DNA of 64,000 bases, from contig NZ_JAPAAF010000002.1 in assembly GCF_025907915.1 (NCBI RefSeq), positions 62,001 through 126,000 of the forward strand. Direction: 5' to 3'. This stretch comes from Gaoshiqia sediminis (GTDB lineage: Bacteria > Bacteroidota > Bacteroidia > Bacteroidales > Prolixibacteraceae). Shown here one piece after another: positions 17,364 through 26,390 of this stretch. Position 1 is the stretch's first letter, and the number at the start of each line of letters is the position of its first letter. The position numbers were made by a program, and so were the translations under genes. The notes beneath the pieces were generated by a model, which saw only the letters and a program-made list of their open reading frames with translations, was not told the origin of the DNA and ran no database searches.

Positions 17364-18293
17364 ATGAAAGAGAAAAAAGAAAAAAAGGAAACCAAACCGA
17401 GCGAAAAAAGAACCAAACCGGGGCAAGCCCCATCCATCCGATTCAAAGTGAAAGTGCAAGAGGAGCTGATGAAATTCCTGATTGCGCAACTGCCCCACAA
17501 AAACCGCAACAACATAAAAACCATGCTGAAAAAGAGGCAGGTGCTGGTAAACGGAACTGCCATTACCCAGTTCAACCATTTGTTGAAACCGGGGCAGACC
17601 GTTGAATTGAGCCGCAAACCGGGGAAAGCTGCCGTGCACCTGCGTGGCATCAACATTGTGTATGAGGATAAAGACCTGATTGTGGTGAATAAGAATGCCG
17701 GTCTGCTGACCATTGCCACCGACAAGGAAAAGCGTGAAACGGTTTACAGCATGCTCAGCACATATGTGAAGGATGAAAATAAAAACAACAAAATATACAT
17801 TGTTCACCGCATCGATCGCGAAACGAGTGGCCTGATGATGTTTGCCAAAAACAAGGAAATGCAGGAATTATTGCAGGAATCGTGGAAACAAACCATTGCC
17901 GAACGCAGCTACCTGGCCGTCATCGAAGGAAAACTTGATCCACCCGAGGGCACCCATATCTCCTATTTGTTCGAGAGCAAAGTGTTTATCGTGCATTCCA
18001 GCCAGGATCCCGAGAAAGGGCAGAAGGCCATTACGCATTATTCAACCCTGAAAAGCAATGATCTGTATTCCTTGCTGAAAGTCAACCTCGAAACCGGGCG
18101 AAAAAACCAAATTCGTGTTCATCTGAAAGATTTGGAGCACCCGATAATTGGCGACAAAAAATACGGTTCCAAATCGAATCCCATCGGGCGGCTTGGGCTG
18201 CATGCCTGGGTGCTGGCATTTACACATCCCATCACCGGTAAAAAAGTACGTTTCGAAACCTCCATCCCCAGCAGTTTTCTGAAGTTGTTCTAG
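17364..18293 (+). CDS. RluA family pseudouridine synthase
   Basis: A 309-residue enzyme that isomerises specific uridines in rRNA or tRNA. A lysine-rich N-terminal tail (about 25 residues) leads into an S4 RNA-binding domain (about 45-105). The catalytic domain carries HRIDRETSGLMMFAK, in which the aspartate attacks the uridine, and ends in GRKNQIRVHL. The target site cannot be assigned from sequence alone. Confidence 0.9.
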   Translation: MKEKKEKKETKPSEKRTKPGQAPSIRFKVKVQEELMKFLIAQLPHKNRNNIKTMLKKRQVLVNGTAITQFNHLLKPGQTVELSRKPGKAAVHLRGINIVYEDKDLIVVNKNAGLLTIATDKEKRETVYSMLSTYVKDENKNNKIYIVHRIDRETSGLMMFAKNKEMQELLQESWKQTIAERSYLAVIEGKLDPPEGTHISYLFESKVFIVHSSQDPEKGQKAITHYSTLKSNDLYSLLKVNLETGRKNQIRVHLKDLEHPIIGDKKYGSKSNPIGRLGLHAWVLAFTHPITGKKVRFETSIPSSFLKLF

Positions 18294-18325
18294 CAGGGGA
18301 GGTTTCCATTTTCAGCAGAAAGACC

Positions 18326-18333
18326 TATTTTTG
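18326..18333 (+). promoter_or_regulatory. -7 element of the rfbB promoter
   Basis: TATTTTTG fits TAnnTTTG, 20 bases before the rfbB ATG. The -33 element is not convincing. Confidence 0.45.
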
Positions 18334-18353
18334 ACTTTTGTAAAAATTGAATC

Positions 18354-19406
18354 ATGAAGACCATCCTCATTACCGGCGGTGCCGGATTTATCGGATCGCA
18401 TGTGGTCCGGTTGTTTGTCAACAAATATCCCGATTACAACATCGTTAACCTCGATAAACTCACCTACGCCGGTAATCTGGCCAACCTGAAAGATGTGGAG
18501 AACAAGTCCAACTACGAGTTCGTAAAAGCCGACATCGTGGATGGCGAGGCCATGCTGAAGCTCTTTCAGGAACGGCAGTTTGATGGCGTGATTCACCTGG
18601 CAGCCGAGTCGCATGTTGACCGTTCGATTTCGAACCCCACCGAGTTTGTTTTCACCAATGTGATTGGCACGGTAAACTTGCTAAATGCTGCCTGCGCCAT
18701 TTGGAACGGCCAGGCCGAAGGAAAACTGTTTTATCACATTTCAACCGACGAAGTGTATGGTTCGCTGGGCGAAGAAGGGATGTTTACCGAAACCACCAAA
18801 TACGATCCGCACAGTCCGTACTCGGCTTCCAAAGCCAGCTCCGACCACTTTGTACGGGCCTATCACGATACTTTTGGCCTGCCGGCTTTGGTTTCCAATT
18901 GCTCCAACAACTATGGCTCGTTCCAGTTTCCGGAGAAGCTGATCCCGCTGTTCATCAACAACATTCGCAATAATAAGCCGCTGCCGGTTTACGGCAAAGG
19001 CGAAAACATCCGCGACTGGCTGTGGGTGGAAGATCATGCCCGGGCTATCGATGTCATTTTCCACCAGGGTAAAGTGGGAGAAACCTACAACATTGGCGGA
19101 CATAATGAGTGGACAAACATTAGCCTGATCAAACTGATGTGCGAAATTATGGATCGCAAGCTGGGCCGCGAAGAAGGTACTTCGGAAAAACTGATCACTT
19201 ACGTAAAGGACCGCGCCGGGCACGACCTGCGTTATGCGATCGACAGCACTAAGCTTCAAAAGGAATTGAGCTGGGTGCCCAGCCTTCAGTTTGAAGAAGG
19301 CTTGGAAAAAACCATCGACTGGTACCTGGAAAACGAAGAATGGCTGCAAAACGTCACTAGCGGCGACTACCAGAAATACTACGAAGGGCAGTACCAAAAA
19401 CGTTGA
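18354..19406 (+). CDS. rfbB: dTDP-glucose 4,6-dehydratase
   Basis: A 350-residue NAD-dependent short-chain dehydrogenase that converts dTDP-glucose to dTDP-4-keto-6-deoxyglucose, the second step towards dTDP-rhamnose and other deoxysugars. It has the GGAGFIGSHV NAD loop, the catalytic TDEVYGSL segment and the YSASKASSD YxxxK pair, plus the family LDKLTYAGN and DWLWVEDH stretches. The other rhamnose genes (rfbA, C, D) are not in the window. Confidence 0.94.
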   Translation: MKTILITGGAGFIGSHVVRLFVNKYPDYNIVNLDKLTYAGNLANLKDVENKSNYEFVKADIVDGEAMLKLFQERQFDGVIHLAAESHVDRSISNPTEFVFTNVIGTVNLLNAACAIWNGQAEGKLFYHISTDEVYGSLGEEGMFTETTKYDPHSPYSASKASSDHFVRAYHDTFGLPALVSNCSNNYGSFQFPEKLIPLFINNIRNNKPLPVYGKGENIRDWLWVEDHARAIDVIFHQGKVGETYNIGGHNEWTNISLIKLMCEIMDRKLGREEGTSEKLITYVKDRAGHDLRYAIDSTKLQKELSWVPSLQFEEGLEKTIDWYLENEEWLQNVTSGDYQKYYEGQYQKR

Positions 19407-19461
19407 TTGAGGGCAAATAAAACAAGATAAACAGCAACCGTTGATTGTTGTACAAAAGAGT

Positions 19462-19483
19462 AGGGGCCAAGCGCCCCTTTTTT
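19462..19483 (+). terminator. Terminator after rfbB
   Basis: Stem aggggc with gcccct, loop caagc, followed by six T residues, about 55 bases after the rfbB stop. Confidence 0.82.
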
Positions 19484-19525
19484 GTTGAGGGAAAGAAAAG
19501 TTTTTAAGCCAATCGTCCCTATAAT

Positions 19526-19556
19526 TTGATAATTATCAGTTTTGAGCTTACATTTG
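19526..19556 (+). promoter_or_regulatory. Promoter of the homocysteine/methionine locus
   Basis: TTG at 19526-19528, a 20-base spacer and TACATTTG at 19549-19556, an exact TAnnTTTG. Transcription would start near 19563, just before the riboswitch, giving a leader of about 335 bases. Confidence 0.75.
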
Positions 19557-19595
19557 CGGGAAATTATCAAATTATCCCACCTTACCGGGACTTTT

Positions 19596-19702
19596 GATTA
19601 TAGCGAAGAGCGGAGAGATCGGGCTCAGCGAAACTCTGGCAACCATCCTTTTCAGTTGAGCAGGAACGGTGCCAAAACCCGGCCGGAAACGGAATTATAA
19701 TT
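19596..19702 (+). ncRNA. SAM-I (S-box) riboswitch
   Basis: The conserved S-box core is readable in order: AGAG followed by GG and GA in J1/2-P2 (19607-19620), GAAAC then GGCAACC (19630-19643), and GGTGCCAA with a following CC (19669-19679). P1 closes with gattata (19596-19602) against tataatt (19696-19702), and P3 with tcctt against an aagga-like arm. It is the first element of a transcript for homocysteine and methionine synthesis, so SAM binding should lower expression. No T-rich terminator directly follows, so control may be translational or act further downstream. Confidence 0.88.
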
Positions 19703-19717
19703 GAAACCAAAAACAAG

Positions 19718-19795
19718 ATGAACGAATTGAACAAAAACACCTTACGGCTTTTCTGTCTAAGCCGGATGCACTTCGCTAACAGTTGTATGCGCTGA
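19718..19795 (+). CDS. 25-codon small ORF between the SAM riboswitch and the homocysteine gene
   Basis: ATG at 19718, TGA at 19793-19795, starting 15 bases after riboswitch P1. The peptide begins MNELNKNTLRLFCLSR and ends in a Cys-Met-Arg tail; it has three Met and two Cys codons. Inside it, cggctt (19745-19750) can pair with aagccg (19759-19764), while gccgg (19761-19765) can instead pair with ccggc (19796-19800) just beyond the stop, so the two hairpins exclude each other. Translation could therefore influence leader folding. I do not recognise the peptide; it may equally be a chance ORF. Confidence 0.45.
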   Translation: MNELNKNTLRLFCLSRMHFANSCMR

Positions 19796-19896
19796 CCGGC
19801 GCTTTACCTTTTCATCCTTATCCGAAAACTGTTCCCGGTAACGGGAATGGAACAACTGCATTTCAGGTTGCACAGAACTAATAAATCATCCGGAAA

Positions 19897-21057
19897 ATGA
19901 GCATCAAAAAAACATACGAAGAGATAAACGAAAAAATCCGAAGCGGGAAAGCCGTGGTGCTGACTGCCGAAGAAGTGTCGGCTATGGCAAAAGAACTGTC
20001 ACCTGCCGAGATTGTAAAAAAGGTAGATGTGGTGACCACAGCCACTTTCGGAGCCATGTGCTCCAGCGGGGCGTTCATTAACTTTGGCCACGCCGACCCG
20101 CCCATTCGCATGGAAAAAATCCGGCTGAATGGCGTACCCGTTTACGAGGGACTGGCTGCGGTTGACACTTATATTGGCGCCACCGCCTGCGATCCCGACA
20201 ACCCGAAATACGGCGGGGCACATGTCATTCAGGATTTGGTGGACGGCAAAGAGCTGGAGCTGGAAGCCTGGGGTAAAGGAACGGATTGCTACCCGCGCAA
20301 GTACATCCGCACCAAAATTAGCAAGGAAACCGTAAACGAAATGTTCCTGTTCAACCCGCGCAATGCGTACCAAAACTACAACGTGGCCGTCAACACCACC
20401 GACAAAATCAAATATACTTACATGGGAACGCTGCTCCCCAATTTGCGGAATGCGACCTATTCCACCTCGGGCGAGCTGAGCCCGCTGCTGAACGACCCCG
20501 AATTCCGCACCATCGGGCTGGGCACGCGCATCTTTTTGGGGGGGACTGAAGGTTATGTAGTGTGGCCGGGCACCCAATTCAACACCAGCAAACCCAAAAA
20601 CGAATTTGGCGTGCCGGTGAGCAATTCGGCCACCATTGCTGTTATTGGCGACCTGAAGCAAATGAGCTCGGAATACCTGCGGGCTGCCTATTACGAAAAG
20701 TATGGCGTGAGCCTGTTTGTGGGTATCGGTATCCCGGTTCCGGTTTTAGATGAAGATATGGCCCGACGGCTTTCCATCCGGAACGAACAAATAGAAACCA
20801 CCGTGCTGGATTACGGTAGCGAGGGCACGCCTGCCCTGGGGCGTGTTAATTATGAGCAGCTCCGGTCGGGAGCCATCAAGGTGAATGGAAAGAAGGTGCG
20901 TACAGCGCCGGTTTCGAGCTTGGAGAAAGCCCGAAAAATTGCCGGTTTGCTGAAAGAAAAAATTCAGAAGGGTGAGTTTGAAATCACAAAGCCCGTGATG
21001 CGATTCCCGTCGAATACATCTTTGAAGGGCCTGAAAGAAACAGGAGGTGAAGCATGA
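19897..21057 (+). CDS. Homocysteine biosynthesis protein (DUF39 / HcyBio family)
   Basis: A 386-residue protein of the DUF39 family. The methanogen member MA1821 was shown genetically to be needed for making homocysteine from an aspartate-semialdehyde-level precursor with sulfide or another reduced sulfur source, bypassing O-acetyl- or O-succinylhomoserine. Family features include TTATFGAMCSSGAF, INFGHADPP, GTDCYPRKY and FLGGTEGYV. Cysteines C55 and C131 sit in conserved motifs and are candidates to carry sulfur. It overlaps the NIL-ferredoxin gene by 4 bases (ATGA), so the pair is translationally coupled. A SAM-I riboswitch upstream supports the methionine role. Confidence 0.9.
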   Translation: MSIKKTYEEINEKIRSGKAVVLTAEEVSAMAKELSPAEIVKKVDVVTTATFGAMCSSGAFINFGHADPPIRMEKIRLNGVPVYEGLAAVDTYIGATACDPDNPKYGGAHVIQDLVDGKELELEAWGKGTDCYPRKYIRTKISKETVNEMFLFNPRNAYQNYNVAVNTTDKIKYTYMGTLLPNLRNATYSTSGELSPLLNDPEFRTIGLGTRIFLGGTEGYVVWPGTQFNTSKPKNEFGVPVSNSATIAVIGDLKQMSSEYLRAAYYEKYGVSLFVGIGIPVPVLDEDMARRLSIRNEQIETTVLDYGSEGTPALGRVNYEQLRSGAIKVNGKKVRTAPVSSLEKARKIAGLLKEKIQKGEFEITKPVMRFPSNTSLKGLKETGGEA

Positions 21058-21464
21058 GAAAGAAACGGTATATACTGAAGTTCCCGGCGCAAAGTGGCGA
21101 TAAGCCCCTGAGCTATCACCTGGTAAAAGATTACGACATTCGGATCAATATTTTGAAGGCGGAAGTATGGCCGGGAAAAACCGGAAGCTTGCTGCTGGAG
21201 CTGGAAGGAACAGCCGAGAACCTGAAAAAGGGGATTGCCTGGCTCGAAGCCAACCAGGTAACCTGCGAACCGATTGACAAAAAAATCCGCTGGAACCACC
21301 AGCAATGCATCAACTGCGGAAATTGTACGGCCGTTTGTTTCTCGGGCGCACTCACCATGGACAGCAATTGGGAGCTGACGTTCAATCCCGAAAAGTGCAT
21401 CGTGTGCGAACTATGTGTTCCGGCATGCCCATTGAATTTATTTGAAATTGACTTTAGGGAGTAA
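21054..21464 (+). CDS. NIL domain plus 2[4Fe-4S] ferredoxin, partner of the DUF39 protein
   Basis: A 136-residue protein. The N-terminal 75 residues form a NIL domain, a small fold otherwise found in methionine ABC ATPases. The C-terminal half has two cluster motifs, CxxCxxCxxxC at 85-95 and again at 115-125, each followed by typical ferredoxin sequence. This is the architecture of methanogen MA1822, the genetic partner of MA1821, and it probably delivers electrons for sulfur transfer or reduction. It overlaps the previous gene by 4 bases. Confidence 0.9.
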   Translation: MRKKRYILKFPAQSGDKPLSYHLVKDYDIRINILKAEVWPGKTGSLLLELEGTAENLKKGIAWLEANQVTCEPIDKKIRWNHQQCINCGNCTAVCFSGALTMDSNWELTFNPEKCIVCELCVPACPLNLFEIDFRE

Positions 21465-21479
21465 GCTGATAAAGAATAA

Positions 21480-21544
21480 GTTACCCTGAATTTGTTTCAG
21501 GGCCTGCAAAAATGATAATGATTCTGAAATAAGTTCAGAATGAC
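21480..21544 (+). repeat. REPIN-like inverted repeat, family A copy 1
   Basis: Two inverted arms of the form GTnACnCTGAAnTTGTTTCAG and CTGAAATAAGTTCAGAATGAC enclose about 20 bases. The same architecture recurs at 37568-37635. The right end supplies an in-frame ATG (21540) upstream of the UPF0280 gene. Confidence 0.75.
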
Positions 21545-21560
21545 GAATTTGACATATAAC

Positions 21561-22310
21561 ATGATATTCGAACCCAGAACATATCGCAACAGTTTTTCGA
21601 AGGAGCGTTTCCAGTCGTTTGTGATAACCTACAAAGATTCCGATTTGTGGGTGGGCATCGATCATTCTTCGTTTAAAGAAGAAATGGCTGAATTTGCCCT
21701 GAAGAAGTTGACCGGGATCCGCGATGAGCTGGAAGCCTATATTGCCGTCGATCCGTTCTTCAAAAAAAGCCTGAAACCCTGCCCGGTACAGGAAACTGCT
21801 CCCCAAATGGCCAGACAAATGGCGGCAGCAGCCGAAAAAGCAGGCGTTGGGCCCATGGCCGCCGTAGCTGGAATGTTCAGCGAAATTATTGGACAGGCGC
21901 TTCTGGAAAACTTTACCATCGGTGAGTTGGTTATTGAAAATGGCGGCGACATCTTTTTGAAACTGCAAAATCCGCTGATCATGAGTATCTTTGCAGGAGA
22001 ATCGCCTTTGTCGGGCATGGTGGGACTGGAAATTACCCCTGAACAAACACCGATGGGTATTTGTACTTCTGCGGGGACGGTTGGCCCGTCGATGAGCTTT
22101 GGTAAGGCAGATGCCGTGATGATCGCCTGCAAGGAAACGGCGCTGGCCGATGCTTTTGCCACCGGACTGGGCAACCTGATCAAAAAACCAGGTGACGTGG
22201 AGAAGGTGCTGAAACGAACAGAAACTTTTCCGGCGATTATTGCGGCCGTGCTGATTTGCGAAGACCAAATCGGCATCCGTGGCGAGTTTGAGATGAAATT
22301 GTTGAGTTAA
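21561..22310 (+). CDS. UPF0280 family protein (COG2122), homocysteine pathway component
   Basis: A 249-residue cytoplasmic protein related to ApbE-type flavin transferases. The COG2122 member MA1715 of methanogens has been linked by genetics to the same homocysteine route as DUF39 and NIL-ferredoxin, and here all three are consecutive. Visible family features are [26 protein letters not shown] and the glycine-rich [13 protein letters not shown] chose ATG 21561, giving [10 protein letters not shown] as in relatives; the in-frame ATG at 21540 lies in a repeat element. Confidence 0.85.
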   Translation: MIFEPRTYRNSFSKERFQSFVITYKDSDLWVGIDHSSFKEEMAEFALKKLTGIRDELEAYIAVDPFFKKSLKPCPVQETAPQMARQMAAAAEKAGVGPMAAVAGMFSEIIGQALLENFTIGELVIENGGDIFLKLQNPLIMSIFAGESPLSGMVGLEITPEQTPMGICTSAGTVGPSMSFGKADAVMIACKETALADAFATGLGNLIKKPGDVEKVLKRTETFPAIIAAVLICEDQIGIRGEFEMKLLS

Positions 22311-22317
22311 GCTAAAT

Positions 22318-22350
22318 AGTGAGCGGGTGACTTCAAGTCACCCGCTCACT
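22318..22350 (+). other. Perfect 15-bp hairpin in front of metH
   Basis: agtgagcgggtgact at 22318-22332 pairs without mismatch with 22336-22350 around the loop tca. It ends 9 bases before the first metH ATG and has no T run, so it is not a normal terminator. It could affect initiation at metH, block exonucleases, or be a remnant of a repeat. Confidence 0.7.
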
Positions 22351-22359
22351 AAAACAATT

Positions 22360-25300
22360 ATGATGACTATAAAAAAAGACATACGTGAAGAACTGAAACA
22401 CCGGGTGCTGGTGTTGGACGGGGCCATGGGAACCATGATCCAGAAGCACAAGCTGACCGAGGAAGATTTCAGAAACGAGGAATTGAACGAGCTGAAAAAT
22501 GAGCTTTTCGGTAACAACGACCTGCTTTCCATTACCCGTCCGGATGTGATCAAAGGTATTCACGCGGCCTTTTTGGAAGCGGGTTCCGACATTATTGAAA
22601 CCAATACATTCAATGCGACCAGCATTTCGCAGTCCGATTATCACACCGAAAAATGGGTGTACGAGATCAATAAGCAGTCGGCTGTGATTGCCCGCGAAGT
22701 GGCAGACGAATTTACGGCCAAAAACCCGGATAAACCGCGCTATGTTGCCGGTGCCTTGGGGCCAACTAACAAAACGCTGTCACTGTCTCCCGACGTGAAC
22801 GACCCGGGCTACCGGGCTACTTCCTTCGACCTGGTTAAAGAAGCCTACCGCGAACAGGTGGAAGGGCTGCTGGATGGCGGTGTGGATCTGTTACTGGTAG
22901 AAACCATTTTCGACACGCTGAACGCGAAAGCCGCCCTGTTTGCCATCGAAGAAGTGCTGGAATCCCGCGGGATACGTCTGCCGGTGATGGTTTCGGGAAC
23001 AATTACTGATGCCAGTGGGCGGACACTTTCCGGGCAAACCGTTGAGGCATTCCTGAACTCGGTGCGCCACATCGACTTGCTGAGCATCGGGCTTAACTGC
23101 TCGCTTGGCGCTAAAGACATGCGCCCGTACCTGGAGGAAATGGCTCAAAAAGCGCCGTTTTACATCAGTGCCTACCCGAATGCCGGCTTGCCTAACCAGT
23201 TTGGCGAATACGACGAAACGCCCGAAGAAATGGCTACGCAGGTGAAAGATTTCCTCGACAACCACTTTGTCAATATTATTGGTGGTTGTTGCGGGACCAC
23301 ACCCGACCACATCCGCAAGTTTGCGGGTATTGCAGAGGCGGCACAGCCCCACATAAAACAAAAGAACGATGAATTGACCCGTTTCAGCGGATTGGAGCCG
23401 GTGACCATCACGCCCGAAACTAATTTTGTGAATATTGGCGAGCGTTGCAATGTGTCGGGTTCCATCAAATTTGCCCGCCTGATCCGGGAAGAAAAATACG
23501 AAGAAGCCCTGGCTGTTGCCCGCGAACAAGTGGAAAACGGCGCCCAGGTGATCGATGTGAACCTGGACGACGCGATGCTCGATGCCAAAAAGGAAATGGT
23601 CACCTTCCTGAATTTGCTGATGGCGGAACCCGATATCGCCAAGCTGCCAATCATGGTCGATTCCTCGAAGTGGGAAGTGATCGAGGCCGGGCTGAAATGT
23701 TTGCAGGGCAAAGCCATTGTGAACTCCATCAGTATGAAAGAAGGGGAGGAGCAGTTTCTGGAACAAGCCAGTAAAATAAAACGTTATGGCGCTGCCGTTG
23801 TGGTGATGGCCTTTGATGAGAAAGGACAGGCCGACAATTACGAGCGTCGTATCGAAATTTGCTCGCGTGCCTACAAATTGTTGACGGAGAAAATCAATTT
23901 TCCGGCCGAGGATATCATCTTCGACCCCAACATCCTGACCATTGGGACGGGGATGGAAGAGCACAACAACTACGCCGTTGACTTTATTGAGGCGGTGCGT
24001 TGGATCAAGCAAAATTTGCCACACGCCAAAACCAGCGGCGGGGTGAGCAACGTGTCGTTCTCCTTCCGCGGTAACAATGTTGTGCGCGAGGCCATTCACT
24101 CGGTTTTCCTGTTTCACGCCATCAAAGCCGGGCTCGATATGGGGATTGTGAATCCCGGAATGCTCCAGATTTACGATGAAATTCCGAAAGACCTGTTGGA
24201 ATACGTAGAAGATTTGGTGATGAACCGTCGCCCGGATGCCACAGAACGTTTGCTCGAATTTGCCCAAACCCTGAAAGAAGGCGAAGGCAAAACAGTCCGT
24301 AAAGATGAATGGCGCGAACTGCCGCTCGAAAAACGCCTGGAACACGCGCTAGTAAAAGGCTTACCAGATTTTATCGAACAGGATTTGGCCGAAGCGGTGC
24401 CGTTGTACAGTCCAACGCTGAACATCATAGAAGGTCCGCTGATGGATGGCATGAACGTGGTGGGCGACCTGTTCGGCTCGGGAAAGATGTTCCTGCCACA
24501 GGTCATCAAATCGGCACGGGTGATGAAGAAAGCTGTGGCCTATTTGCTGCCGTTTATTGAAGCCGACAAGGCAAAATTCAAGAACCAGCAGAGCAGTCAG
24601 AAAAAAATCCTGATGGCCACGGTGAAAGGCGATGTGCACGACATCGGCAAAAACATCGTGGGCGTGGTGCTGGGCTGCAACAACTACGAGGTGATCGACT
24701 TGGGCGTGATGGTACCAACCGAAAAGATTCTGGAAACCGCCCGCGAGGAAAAGGTGGACATGATCGGCCTCAGCGGATTGATCACTCCCTCGCTCGAAAT
24801 TATGGTGAGCGTGGCTGCCGAAATGGAGCGCCAGGGATTCTCATTGCCGCTGTTGATTGGCGGTGCAACCACCTCGAAGATCCACACAGCGGTAAAAATT
24901 GCCCCGCAATATTCCAAGCCGGTGATCTATGTGAAAGATGCCAGCCGCACCGTGAATGTGGTGGCCAACCTGCTGGCCAACAACGAAGAATATATTCAGT
25001 CAGTTAAGGATGAATACGCCCAAATCCGTGAGTTCCACGGCCAGAAAAAAGCCAAGGAGTACCTGAAGTTGGAAGAGGCGCGGGCCAACAAATTCACGCC
25101 TGACTGGACTGCCGACGTGATTTATAAACCGAAGAAAACCGGGATTTTCGAGTTGATCGATTTTCCGATCGCCGAGCTGCGCAAATACATCGACTGGAAT
25201 TTCTTCTTCTTTGTTTGGGAGCTGAAAGGCCGTTTCCCCGACATTCTGGAAGATGAAGTTCAGGGCGAACAAGCACGCAAAGTGTATGCCGACGCCCAGC

Positions 25301-26040
25301 AAATGCTCGACGAGATCATAGACAAGAAAATGTTGCAGGCCAACGGCATCTACGGCATTTGGCCGGCCCAGGCCGATGGCGACGATATTGTGCTGTTTGA
25401 AGACGAAGCTTGCAGCAAAGAGTACGGGCGCTTCTATCACTTGCGCCAGCAGGAGAAGAAAAAAGAAGGCTCACCCAACTTCTGTCTGTCCGACTTTGTG
25501 GCGCCCAAGGAGCTGGGGAAAACCGACTATTGCGGCGCTTTTGCCGTAACGACGGGTATTGGCATTGAAAAGTGGATGGCCGGGTTCAAGGCCGACCATG
25601 ACGATTACAAGGCCATCATGCTCGAAGCGCTGGCCGACCGTTTGGCTGAAGCTTTCGCGGAACTGCTGCACGAGAAAGTGCGCCGCGAATATTGGGCCTA
25701 TGCTCCCGACGAGAACCTGAGCTGGGACGATATACTGAAAGTCCGCTATCAGGGCATCCGCCCGGCCATGGGCTATCCGGCCTGCCCCGAGCACCACGAA
25801 AAGGAAAACCTGTTCAACGTGTTAGGTGCTGAAAAAATCGGCATCACCCTGTCGGAACACTATGCCATGTACCCCACGGCAGCAGTTTGCGGTCAGTTAT
25901 TCGCCCATCCCGAGTCGCGCTATTTCAGTCTCGAAAAGATTGGCAAAGACCAGGTGGAAGATTACGCCCGTCGTAAAGGTGTTTCAGTTGAACTGGTAGA
26001 ACAATTCCTGCCGGTGAACCTGAATTATAAAGGAGTGTAG
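22360..26040 (+). CDS. metH: Cobalamin-dependent methionine synthase
   Basis: Transfers a methyl group from methyltetrahydrofolate through cobalamin to homocysteine. At 1226 residues all modules are present: the homocysteine domain with zinc cysteines (NCS near 248, GGCC near 310), the pterin domain ([11 protein letters not shown]), the B12 cap and Rossmann domain with the DxHxxG ligand motif in GDVHDIGKN near 758, and the SAM-dependent reactivation domain ([12 protein letters not shown] near 1135). I chose the ATG at 22360 (22363 is equally possible); an in-frame GTG at 22327 lies inside the hairpin. It consumes the product of the three genes upstream. Confidence 0.96.
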   Translation: MMTIKKDIREELKHRVLVLDGAMGTMIQKHKLTEEDFRNEELNELKNELFGNNDLLSITRPDVIKGIHAAFLEAGSDIIETNTFNATSISQSDYHTEKWVYEINKQSAVIAREVADEFTAKNPDKPRYVAGALGPTNKTLSLSPDVNDPGYRATSFDLVKEAYREQVEGLLDGGVDLLLVETIFDTLNAKAALFAIEEVLESRGIRLPVMVSGTITDASGRTLSGQTVEAFLNSVRHIDLLSIGLNCSLGAKDMRPYLEEMAQKAPFYISAYPNAGLPNQFGEYDETPEEMATQVKDFLDNHFVNIIGGCCGTTPDHIRKFAGIAEAAQPHIKQKNDELTRFSGLEPVTITPETNFVNIGERCNVSGSIKFARLIREEKYEEALAVAREQVENGAQVIDVNLDDAMLDAKKEMVTFLNLLMAEPDIAKLPIMVDSSKWEVIEAGLKCLQGKAIVNSISMKEGEEQFLEQASKIKRYGAAVVVMAFDEKGQADNYERRIEICSRAYKLLTEKINFPAEDIIFDPNILTIGTGMEEHNNYAVDFIEAVRWIKQNLPHAKTSGGVSNVSFSFRGNNVVREAIHSVFLFHAIKAGLDMGIVNPGMLQIYDEIPKDLLEYVEDLVMNRRPDATERLLEFAQTLKEGEGKTVRKDEWRELPLEKRLEHALVKGLPDFIEQDLAEAVPLYSPTLNIIEGPLMDGMNVVGDLFGSGKMFLPQVIKSARVMKKAVAYLLPFIEADKAKFKNQQSSQKKILMATVKGDVHDIGKNIVGVVLGCNNYEVIDLGVMVPTEKILETAREEKVDMIGLSGLITPSLEIMVSVAAEMERQGFSLPLLIGGATTSKIHTAVKIAPQYSKPVIYVKDASRTVNVVANLLANNEEYIQSVKDEYAQIREFHGQKKAKEYLKLEEARANKFTPDWTADVIYKPKKTGIFELIDFPIAELRKYIDWNFFFFVWELKGRFPDILEDEVQGEQARKVYADAQQMLDEIIDKKMLQANGIYGIWPAQADGDDIVLFEDEACSKEYGRFYHLRQQEKKKEGSPNFCLSDFVAPKELGKTDYCGAFAVTTGIGIEKWMAGFKADHDDYKAIMLEALADRLAEAFAELLHEKVRREYWAYAPDENLSWDDILKVRYQGIRPAMGYPACPEHHEKENLFNVLGAEKIGITLSEHYAMYPTAAVCGQLFAHPESRYFSLEKIGKDQVEDYARRKGVSVELVEQFLPVNLNYKGV

Positions 26041-26051
26041 CCCACTGGAAC

Positions 26052-26130
26052 CGTCATTAAGAGCGTAGCGAAGTAATTTGCTTGCTGGACTGACGTCAGA
26101 TTGCTTCGGTCATGCTTAACTCGCAATGAC
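26052..26130 (+). repeat. REP-like imperfect inverted repeat, family B
   Basis: Arms cgtcattaagagcgtagcg and ttaactcgcaatgac, with an inner aagtaattt/agattgctt pair, resemble the widespread GTCATTGCGAG...GAAGCAATCT type of intergenic element. It sits between metH and the metF transcript. Confidence 0.65.
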
Positions 26131-26219
26131 ACAGCAGGAACCTTGACATTTCAAATTTGCAGTTTAGGATTTCAAACTTTTGTGTGATAAAACGTATAAT
26201 TTTTGCAGATAAAAATTAA

Positions 26220-26384
26220 ATGATAATGAACAGTACGACGAAAAAAACAATTCTTGCATTTATTTTAGGCATGGTGCTTATGTTTGTGCTCGACATGATT
26301 TTTCATTTCAACAACTCGATAGAAAAACAACTGGAACGCGAAGCCGACAAAGCGGGAAAGAAGATTGAAAACCTGTTTAAATAG
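26220..26384 (+). CDS. Small single-pass membrane protein upstream of metF
   Basis: A 54-codon ORF. After a short basic N terminus comes one hydrophobic helix (ILAFILGMVLMFVLDMIF), then a charged amphipathic tail rich in E and K. It ends 6 bases before metF, so the two are probably co-transcribed. The start could be 26220 or the ATG at 26226. I do not recognise the family. The composition (membrane anchor plus helical tail) is that of a real small protein rather than a random frame, but function is unknown. Confidence 0.6.
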   Translation: MIMNSTTKKTILAFILGMVLMFVLDMIFHFNNSIEKQLEREADKAGKKIENLFK

Positions 26385-26390
26385 TAGAAA

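Noticed and set aside
19801-19896. Terminator-type expression platform for the SAM riboswitch at the ttcccg-gtaa-cgggaa hairpin
   Set aside because: The 6-bp GNRA-capped stem has no T run after it and no visible pairing with the aptamer.
22318-22350. Rho-independent terminator between UPF0280 and metH
   Set aside because: The stem is perfect but followed by taaaac-type sequence without T residues on the plus strand.
22327-22359. GTG start 33 bases upstream for metH
   Set aside because: The codon lies inside a perfect hairpin and the added residues are not part of MetH; two ATGs at 22360 and 22363 fit the family start.
22891-24345. Long minus-strand open frame of 484 codons opposite metH
   Set aside because: It is the antisense of a highly conserved gene, has low-complexity His/Phe/Gln-rich composition typical of shadow frames, and matches no family I know.
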